A stretch of DNA of 64,000 nucleotides, from assembly GCA_024291935.2 (NCBI GenBank), contig CM044316.1, positions 69,642,501-69,706,500 of the forward strand, written 5' to 3'. Position numbers and translations under genes: made by a program. Below the pieces are notes generated by a model, which searched no databases, was not told the DNA's origin, and saw only the letters and a program-made list of their open reading frames with translations. Below, piece after piece: positions 56,979 to 64,000 of the stretch; position 1 is the first letter of the stretch, and each line of letters starts with the position of its first letter. The stretch is from Okapia johnstoni (Eukaryota > Chordata > Mammalia > Artiodactyla > Giraffidae).

Positions 56979-57106
56979 AAATTTTCTTCCTCTATCTTCT
57001 CTATCCTCTCTCGCATTCCTCCTCCTTTTTTTCCTTTCCTCTTCTGCTCTTTGATTTCCTTATTTTTCTTTTCTCCATCTCTTTCCCTTTCCCTCCTTCT
57101 TTAAGC
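56979..57106. repeat. Polypyrimidine tract
   Basis: About 128 bases made almost only of C and T on the plus strand (CTTCCTCTATCTTCTC, CCTCCTCC, CTTTCCC and similar), with only a few interrupting purines. Confidence 0.88.
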
Positions 57107-57196
57107 TTTTTGAGTGTCAGTGTGCTTACATGTGAAGCCAGGCGCCCAACTCAATCAAGAGTCTGTGCCAATAGTAACATTGTTTTGTTTGTTTTT

Positions 57197-57398
57197 AGTC
57201 ACTGAGTCATATATCTAACTCATTTGCGACCCCATGGAAGGTAGTCCACCAGGCTCCTCTATCCATGGGATTTCCCAGGCAAGAATACTGGAGTGAGTTT
57301 TCATTTTCTTATCCAGAGGATCTTCCCAACCCAGGGATCAAACCCAGGTCTCCTCCCCTGGCAGACAGGTTCTTTACCACTGATCCACCAGGAAAGTT
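57197..57398 (-). mobile_element. Bov-tA SINE, antisense
   Basis: Antisense Bov-A (GCGACCCCATGGAAGGTAGT, CCATGGGATTTCCCAGGCAA), then the head (TTCTTTACCACTGATCCACC). A GTTTGTTT run precedes it. Confidence 0.93.
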
Positions 57399-58489
57399 AG
57401 ATTGTATCTAATTGACCAATTGTAATTAGTCCTGATCACATAGAAGCCTCCAGGTAGCTTTTCCTGACCAGCTAAGGATGTTCCAAACTGCTGTTTGTAA
57501 CCCCCCTCCCTCAATTGCTCAGCAAGCTAATGACCCTGGATGTATCTTTTTCATCACCCTACTCCTCAAAGTAATGGAGAGCTGCCTGCTTTGAAAATTC
57601 TTGCATGCTCACCCACCCATATCATCTTTCCAGGACTGCTGTCTTTGATGGAGAGTTAATTACCCTTCAGGTTTCCTAGATATAACCCAATGTTTATTTG
57701 AATATTAACACTTTCCAAGCGCAGTCTAAAGGCAATTTTTGCTGTAATGTTGACCATATTCTAAAAAGTAATGTTTATAGCACAGTTTATCTTTTGTTTG
57801 TTTGTTGGGGAGGCAGGAGGGAAAGTAATATTCTAAGGAAATTTAGTATTAGCAACTGACTGTTATCTGTCTCTTCAGTAACCAAAGCTTAATAATAATT
57901 TTCTCATCTTTGCATTCAATCAACTCTTCATTTTTGAAGTGAAATCGCTGTGCAGCTCTATGGATGTTTTTGAAACTCACTCATCCAAATAAGTATAAAA
58001 TATTATTATATGTTTTCTACATTATATTATGCCCTTCCTTAAATATAATTTTTCAGCTGAAAAATGTGTTTTTCTACACATGTATCAATAGGACTCTATA
58101 GGTTCCCTTTTATCAAATCCTAATGAGAAAAATCAAGTGCAGAGTAATTCTGTTCCCTAGTTCATCAACTAATAAATTGCTCTTACTGATAAATAGTTCT
58201 GTGATATGCTCTTAATTAATCCTTCTTCTCAGGTAGAAACAGGAGGGAGAAAAATGATTTCTACCTTTCATATGTTATAGTGGTAAAGGGTGTGGGAAGC
58301 CTTTCTCTAATGAACAATTTGTTCTGTTTTTTTTTTTTTTTAACCGTATAATAATTTTCTTTTTGCCCTTCTGAAAATGAGATTCTGTGATTTGCTTGTG
58401 AAGATGGGTAAGGTAGTGGAGGGAAGTTATTCTGTTTTCTTTTGGGAGAGTGTCATAGCTACAGAGCGGGGTCACAGCTGGAGCATCAT
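57399..58489. other. Stretch with no recognised element
   Basis: No supported repeat apart from a T-run near 58327-58342. Confidence 0.4.
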
Positions 58490-58590
58490 TTGGTGTGTTT
58501 CTCTAGAATCATGTGCGTTCTCTGCCGTTTACTTGACACACGTCCTTGGGTCAATCTCTTTTGCTTTCTGGGCCTCAGATGTTTGTTGCA
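58490..58590 (+). mobile_element. MIR SINE fragment
   Basis: GTCCTTGGGTCAATCTCTTT, then TGCTTTCTGGGCCTCAGATG, matches the MIR core (CTTGGGCAAGT, then CTGGGCCTCAGTTT). Confidence 0.55.
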
Positions 58591-58689
58591 AAAATTTAGT
58601 TATACCAAAGGAGAAAATAATGGAAAAGAACATATTCTTCTCAAAAAAACCCTGAATATTATTAAACAATTTCTTCCACTTTGAAAATC

Positions 58690-59033
58690 CTATATGTGGA
58701 AACCCAAACCCTTAACTCACTTCCCTATAGGTGATTATTTTTATAAATTTCTATCATTTTTTACTTGTTTTCTTCACCCACTGATGTTTTCTGAGATGGA
58801 GTCATGTGTGTCAATACATAACTGGATTTCATTCCTTTCAAATGTTTATAGCATTATATTAAATGAATGAATCACTTATTTGACCATTTACTAATGATGA
58901 ATGTTCATATTATTTGTAATATTATTTGTAATATTTTGTGTTAACACAAAATGATATAAGCATCCTTACATAGGTGTGAATGGTTCACTAGAAATGGATT
59001 TGCTAGATTACAAGGATATCCATTTTTAATTTT
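58690..59033 (-). mobile_element. Old mammalian L1 fragment, antisense, part 1
   Basis: Antisense old-L1 text: TGACCATTTACTAATGATGA, then GTGTGAATGGTTCACTAGAA and AATGGATTTGCTAGATTACA (like AGTGGAATTGCTGGGTCAAA). A Bov-tA splits it. Confidence 0.65.
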
Positions 59034-59043
59034 AATATTGTCT

Positions 59044-59238
59044 GAAAGTGAAAGTCACTCAGTCATTTCAGACTCTTTGTGACCCTGGACTGTAGCCCAC
59101 CAGTCTCCTCTGTCCATGGAATTCCCCAGACAAGAATACTGGAATGGGTGGCCATTCCTTTTGCCCGGGGATCATCCTGACCCAGAGATTAAATCTGCAG
59201 GCAGATTCTTTACTATCTGAGCCACGAGGGAAGGCCCA
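59044..59238 (-). mobile_element. Bov-tA SINE, antisense, inside old L1
   Basis: Antisense Bov-A (GTCACTCAGTCATTTCAGAC), then the head (ATTCTTTACTATCTGAGCCA). AATATTGTCT flanks it exactly at 59034-59043 and 59239-59248. Confidence 0.95.
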
Positions 59239-59440
59239 AATATTGTCTAGTTTGCCCACAAAGTAGTTATATCCTTCAAGCTTCTGTCAATAGTGTAAGA
59301 AATTTCCCTCCAATATTTCCCTCCAATCTTACCAACACTTGATACTATAGATTTTATGAAAGTTTTGACCTTTATCTGCCAATTTTATTAGAAAAAATTA
59401 TTTTACTAGCATTTCTTGGTTTCATTTTATTTAATCAATA
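59239..59440 (-). mobile_element. Old mammalian L1 fragment, antisense, part 2
   Basis: After the SINE the text resumes with GCTTCTGTCAATAGTGTAAG, TTACCAACACTTGATACTAT and TTATCTGCCAATTTTATTAG, as in old L1 antisense. The short phrase TTTCCCTCCAAT is duplicated in tandem near 59305-59327. Confidence 0.65.
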
Positions 59441-59875
59441 ATAAGTGAGTTAAGTTTCTAAAAAAAATAATGATGTAAAATAACTGAATTTATATTAGAG
59501 AAATGAGATCTTTGAGGCCTTTTTCTTAAATAACATTATTTACCTATGTCTTGGAAATATTGGATGGGTAAAAGGAGAAATTGCATAATATGGTCAAATT
59601 TCATTGAGTGCTCTCACTTCTAAACTTCTTAGTGCCAGGGTCCTGTTATCTGTATAAGCATCTCTGTTGAGTTTATCATTGGCTGGTTATGAAGGTGCAA
59701 GAATCCTACCCCGATTATTCAGGTATCTTGGTTTGGAGTTATACAACTTGCTTATATAAGAATGATTTAGGAAACATTATATTTTGGGGGCTGAAAATGA
59801 AGTTGCTGTGTATATAAAACTTTGTAAATGCACAAAAGGTCACACTGCTTGACGACCTTTGAAATTTGGCCATTT
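59441..59875. other. Stretch with no recognised element
   Basis: No supported repeat or exon. Confidence 0.4.
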
Positions 59876-59885
59876 AGATCAAGAA

Positions 59886-60143
59886 GGAAATGGCAACCCA
59901 CTCCAGTACTCTTGCCTGGAAAATTCCATGGATGGAGGAGCCTGGTGGGCTGCAGTCCATGGGGTCGCTAAGGGTCGGACATGACTGAGCGACTTTCACT
60001 TTTCACTTTCATGCATTGGGGAAGGAAATGGCAACCCACTCTAGTGTTCTTGCCTGGAGAATCCCAGGGACATGGGAGCCTGGTGGGCTACCATCTATGG
60101 GGTCTCACAGAGTTGGACACGACTGAAGTGACTTAGCAGGAGC
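59886..60143 (+). mobile_element. Bov-A2 SINE
   Basis: Two Bov-A units with the CACTTTTCACTTTCATGCA linker, ending TGACTTAGCAGGAGC. AGATCAAGAA flanks it exactly at 59876-59885 and 60144-60153. Confidence 0.96.
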
Positions 60144-60321
60144 AGATCAAGAAAAAGATGATGGGAAGGTTTGTAATGCTGTGAAAGTCTTTCAAATGGT
60201 CAGGGCATTTCGGTAACATGACATTTTCTCCATCTGTTCTCATTTTGAAACAATGAAACCCAAGAAAGTGTGTGCCCATGCAGTGAGTGATTTCCGTGTG
60301 GACTTGGTGATGGCAGTCTAG

Positions 60322-60538
60322 CAGTGGTCAGCAAATTATCACCTGGATGTCAAATCCAAACCTAAACTTCTTTTTGTCAGTAGAGTTTTATCAAGATTAC
60401 TAAGAAAAGCCTGCTTGTTTAGGTATTTATGGCTGCTGACCCTACAAAGGCAAAGTTGAAAAGTTTCAACTATGAGGCCAGCTGATACAAAGTCTAAATT
60501 ATTAGTGGCCTGGCCCCTTACAGTGAAGTCCTACTAAC
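60322..60538. mobile_element. Old non-autonomous hAT-like DNA transposon
   Basis: It starts CAGTGGTCAGCAAATTATCA. The interior has TATTTATGGCTGCTGACCCT and GTGGCCTGGCCCCTTACAG, and it ends in a block matching TTTGCCGACCCCTG after decay. I recognise the consensus type but not its name with certainty. Confidence 0.6.
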
Positions 60539-60539
60539 C

Positions 60540-60598
60540 CAGGGTCTTCTACGTACATGATCTGAGTAGACTACATTCTGAAAGTTTGAGAACCATAT
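60540..60598 (+). mobile_element. MER5-like end fragment
   Basis: CTGAAAGTTTGAGAACCATA resembles the right end of MER5A (AAAGTTTGAGAACCACTG). Short and uncertain. Confidence 0.45.
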
Positions 60599-60599
60599 T

Positions 60600-61974
60600 G
60601 TGAATAGATACGTGGATGCTATGTTTATATTACTTCGAAACATTTAAAGAACTTTGAATAAATCTCTTAGCAGGTGGATTATAATGGTGGGAAGTTTACA
60701 ATGAACTTTTGTTGATAAAATAATTTTTGCTTGTCATAAAAACAGGTGAGGATTATAGTACAAGTACTTCTGAAAAACATCTTAACTGGTGGAAAGCACT
60801 AATATAAACAATGTGTTTTGCTTGCTATTATTTTCTAGTATACTAGTAAAAGAGTATCTCCTTTAACTTGAACAAAGGAGCTTATTAGATGTAGTAAGTC
60901 TAACTTTTAAAAGTTTAAAAAAAGACCACTAAATTATGGTTTATGCATTTTTGTAATGTTTTATGATAAAAATCTGTCTTTTGATTACTCAAAACATCTG
61001 TCATTTTATCCCAGTAACTTAATTCATTATGTTCAAGAAGACTTACTTAAAATAGCATTAAATATTAGCATATTCATTGGCAAATAAATGATTAATAGCT
61101 AGCATTTTATATTTCCTCAATTCATAGTGATTGGCATTATGGTGGTAGATAAATGAGGTAGTCTCAAGAAATCTTATGCCAGAAAATACTGGAAAACTCA
61201 AATTTTAACAGCATAGTCATACCATAATCAAAGTATTAAGCATCTTATAGTTTTTTTTTGTAATATTTCTATACATCCAGTGTCCAGTAGACTTGTCTCG
61301 AAGTCATACATATGTACACACACACACACAAACACACATTGTCCTGAACTCTGCCATGGTAAAAAGTTACACTAGTGACTTTCGTATGTAACATATGAAT
61401 AGGTTCTCAATGAAGAAAAGTCAGACATTTGGGGACAATCAGGCTTCAATATAGAACTAATGAAATGTCTGTAGAAAAATCAGAAACTATGTTTAGCAAA
61501 TACCTAAAATAAAATCAGAAGTAATCACACCTCGAAGAAACGCAAGTGAAAAGAAGCATCCCAGCTTACATCTCACACAGAGAAAGAACTCACCCGGAAG
61601 TAGGTTACTGACCCTAAATAAACCAAACCAGGTTTCTCTCCTAAAAGCTGCAGCTCTCCAACTTCCACTGCTTCCTGTCATGTGGTTTGCAGTAATTTTT
61701 ATTCAGAGAACACACTATATTTATTCTGACCAACAAATAGGAGACAAACTCCTTGTTTTTCCTAATCTATAACCAAAATACCTGGTGCTAGGTAAATCTC
61801 AGTGAACTGAGATTTTTCATTTTACAGAAAATGAACATTTGGGCAAATATTAAAACAAGTTATTGTACTGAAGGTGTGTTCCTAGAAAAACAGCCACGAT
61901 ATCAGTATTATCAGACTCAGTGTGAACATTGAATCGTACATATTTTTCCTTATTGATATTCAAGTGACCACAGG
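60600..61974. other. Stretch with no recognised interspersed repeat
   Basis: About 1.4 kb of AT-rich DNA. It holds only a short CA repeat (61314-61338). Confidence 0.4.
61314..61338. repeat. (CA)n microsatellite
   Basis: About 25 bases of CA with one AA interruption. Confidence 0.93.
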
Positions 61975-62058
61975 CTCAATTTCTCTATGCCCACTTGGAA
62001 AAGTGTATGTAATAATGACACCTACCTTATAGGGTTGGGGAAAGAATTAAGAGTTATT
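61975..62058 (+). mobile_element. MIR SINE, part 1
   Basis: AATTTCTCTATGCCCACTTG, then TGACACCTACCTTATAGGGT, follows MIR. A CHR SINE cuts it after the AAAGAATTAAGAGTTATT block. Confidence 0.75.
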
Positions 62059-62072
62059 ATACACAAAGCACT

Positions 62073-62256
62073 GGTTTTGTTTGTTTGTTTGTTTTCCTTG
62101 CACTGTGTCTTTGTTGCAGTGCATGGGCTCAGTAGTTGCAGCATAGGCTTAGATGCCCCATAGCTTGTGCGATCTTAGTTCCCCAACCTGGGATCAAACC
62201 CATGTCCCCTGCATTGGAAGGCAGATTCTTAGCCAATGGACCACAAGGGAAGTCCC
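62073..62256 (-). mobile_element. CHR-type tRNA-derived SINE, antisense, inside MIR
   Basis: A GTTT-repeat tail is followed by the antisense body: GATCTTAGTTCCCCAACCTG, then GGATCAAACCCATGTCCCCT and CTTAGCCAATGGACCACAAG, then GGAAGTCCC. Flanks ATACACAAAGCACT (62059-62072) and ATACATAAAGCACT (62257-62270) are a 14-bp target duplication with one mismatch. Confidence 0.94.
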
Positions 62257-62270
62257 ATACATAAAGCACT

Positions 62271-62315
62271 TTACAAAGTCCTGGTACATAGGATTCCATC
62301 AATATCATCTGCTTT
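62271..62315 (+). mobile_element. MIR SINE, part 2
   Basis: TTACAAAGTCCTGGTACATA, then GGATTCCATCAATATCA, completes the MIR 3' end after the CHR SINE. Confidence 0.7.
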
Positions 62316-62464
62316 TTCTAGTAATGTTAATAGTAGAACTAGTAATAGTAGTCAAAAGCATCTTTAGATGTCCCCAAATTTTCCAATTTAGAGTGTAAAT
62401 AAATAATACCAATATTAACAGATGGATTGTCCTGAGACTTCATCATAAGAGATAGATGTAAGCC

Positions 62465-62688
62465 ATTCATTTGTTTATCCACTCGAGAAACACTAAGCAG
62501 GCTTTGTCCTAGTTCTGGGCAGATATATTGGACACAAGAACAGTAGCAGAGTTGTCTCTGCTGTCGATGAGTGTACATCCCAGGAGTGGAAACAAATGAA
62601 ACACAGATTATTTCAAAGCAGTTCTATCCAAGGCAGAGGTAGGGACCAAGAATAACTCAGTAACAAGTAACTAAAAGCTATTTTAAAG
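62465..62688 (-). mobile_element. L2 LINE 3' end, antisense
   Basis: CCATTCATTTGTTTATCCAC, then GCTTTGTCCTAGTTCTGGGC and ACATCCCAGGAGTGGAAAC, follow the antisense L2 3' end. Confidence 0.65.
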
Positions 62689-62689
62689 G

Positions 62690-62880
62690 GGACTTAATGT
62701 AAATTCGTTTTGTGCCCCTAGCAGCCCTGCAGGGTTGGTCTTACCATCCCCATTTTACACATGAAAAAATATGGAGTGGGGGTCACTAACTTAGAATCGT
62801 GTATCCAGAATGTGGCAAAGGCAGAGTTGATCCTAGGTCTTCAGAGATCAAAACTCCATAGTTTTCCAACCCCTCATACT
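62690..62880 (-). mobile_element. MIR SINE, antisense
   Basis: TTACCATCCCCATTTTACAC, then GTGGCAAAGGCAGAGTTGAT and CCTAGGTCTTCAGAGATC, follow antisense MIR from 3' half to core. The 116-codon plus-strand frame that starts here is not a gene. Confidence 0.78.
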
Positions 62881-63890
62881 TTGCTTGCCTGGATCAGGAG
62901 ACGAGAGTATTGGCGCTGGCGTTGCTTACTCTGTGGGGTGGCTGCACACAGCATCCCTTGTCTGGACACCACAAATGGAGCAGAAGGAAACATGGAGAGA
63001 AGCCATCTCATTTTAGGACTCTTGACTGCAGTCTGTTCGGTCTGGCCTGATTTCTTCGTGGTGCTTGTGTTCATGCTAATCGCGGTGGCTAAATGGTGTC
63101 CTTGTAAATAATAATGCTTGGTGAAACGCTTAATCTTCCCTGGGGTTGGTGGACCTCTTCAGCTGTCGGTCTAGTGATAAGCTTCTGGTTTTCCTAAAAC
63201 CACTTGTTGACAGTGTTAATGAATGGCTGATACTGAAATACAAATGGTTTCAGTTGGAATGAGAAAAAAGTGTAAACAGTTTGAATTCTGCTTTTGGCCA
63301 AGTTTTCTTTTTCTTTTTTTTTTTGTCTCTTTGACTTTAAGAATTGAGGGACCATCTATTCCCTTTGTCATCTGTTGACTGGATCTCTTCAGATCAGACA
63401 GAAAAATATTCTGAATGGTCCTCTTCAGCCCTTCCTCCGAGTGCCCTACCTCTGAAGCCTGGAAGAGATATGCAAATATACACCGTGGCTGTTCACCCTA
63501 GTTTCTCTGTTTGTTTGGCATTGATTGAAACACTCTACCTCTTTCCAATTTGGAAAGTTTATCATTTAAAACTCTATCCACACATCTCCTGGGCCAAAGT
63601 GTGTTAATTTCTTATACCATTCTAAATATATGAATTGGAACTGATATTTCACTTTCCACTAGCAGTGTTTCATGATATCGGAAAACCTACCTTCACCTTC
63701 TCCTAGTTGCCTTTTGCCGTAACTGTTATCACTAACCATTTCTCACTGTTTTCTCATGACTATCTTCAAGAGCAGAATAACATAAGAATTATGCAGTGAA
63801 CACCTAAAGTTTTGGGAGAGTTGATATCTATTTGATGTCTAACTTTGGTAACACAGAAATCATCTTAATCTTCTCACCCTATCTCAATCT
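62881..63890. other. Stretch with no recognised element
   Basis: About 1 kb with a T-rich run near 63308-63325 and no supported exon or repeat. The plus-strand frame 63344-63607 has no domain features. Confidence 0.4.
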
Positions 63891-63892
63891 TT

Positions 63893-63895
<3 letters not shown>

Positions 63896-63950
<55 letters not shown>
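63896..63950. repeat. (AC)n microsatellite, about 27 units
   Basis: 55 bases of uninterrupted AC, the longest pure microsatellite in the window and likely length-polymorphic. Confidence 0.98.
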
Positions 63951-63952
<2 letters not shown>

Positions 63953-64000
63953 ATTAGAATTAACAAACAGATAGGAATGTGACCTTTAGAACTTACTAGT

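Noticed and set aside
62761..63111. 116-codon plus-strand frame
   Set aside because: It starts inside an antisense MIR and has no recognisable domain or splice context.

Overview
The window is nuclear DNA of a pecoran ruminant, most likely a bovid (cattle, sheep, goat or antelope). The evidence is the repeat content. It holds four BovB (RTE-clade) LINE copies, many Bov-tA and Bov-A2 SINEs, ruminant L1 3' ends, two CHR-type tRNA-derived SINEs and two palindromic mariner MITEs, over a background of older mammalian repeats (MIR, L2, old L1, MER5). I cannot tell the species.

I find no host protein-coding exon, no RNA gene, no CpG island, no operon and no CRISPR array. Every open frame of any length is either a decayed transposon reading frame or a chance frame in AT-rich DNA. 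I read the window as intergenic or deep intronic.

Layout. 1-5.7 kb: two BovB copies on the minus strand, the first with its 5' part inverted. 5.7-8.3 kb: old L1, a mariner MITE and L2 pieces. 8.6-13.1 kb: a long antisense L2 split by an internally inverted L1, which is itself hit by a mariner MITE. 14-17.9 kb: MIR and L2. 20.4-21.3 kb: an old L1 split by a young ruminant L1 with a 17-bp target duplication. 22.4-24.0 kb: an L1 3' end inside a MIR, then a second internally inverted L1. 25.9-28.6 kb: SINEs and MER5A. 29.6-32.0 kb: L1 3' ends, SINE and CA/TG/TA microsatellites. 34.7-36.5 kb: L2, MIR, Bov-A2 and Bov-tA. 38.7-46.9 kb: L2, MIR, local duplications, CHR SINE, BovB and two adjacent Bov-tA. 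49.4-54.2 kb: AT-rich with no repeat I recognise. 54.2-63.9 kb: BovB, SINEs, old L1, hAT-like elements, L2, MIR and a terminal (AC)n.

The most informative signals are structural: three LINE insertions with twin-priming-type inversions, a set of nested insertions that order events in time, a perfect 61-bp tandem duplication, and a 123-bp segment duplicated about 1 kb apart. I found no new functional system. Repeat family names come from recognising consensus sequences from memory, so boundaries of old elements are approximate.
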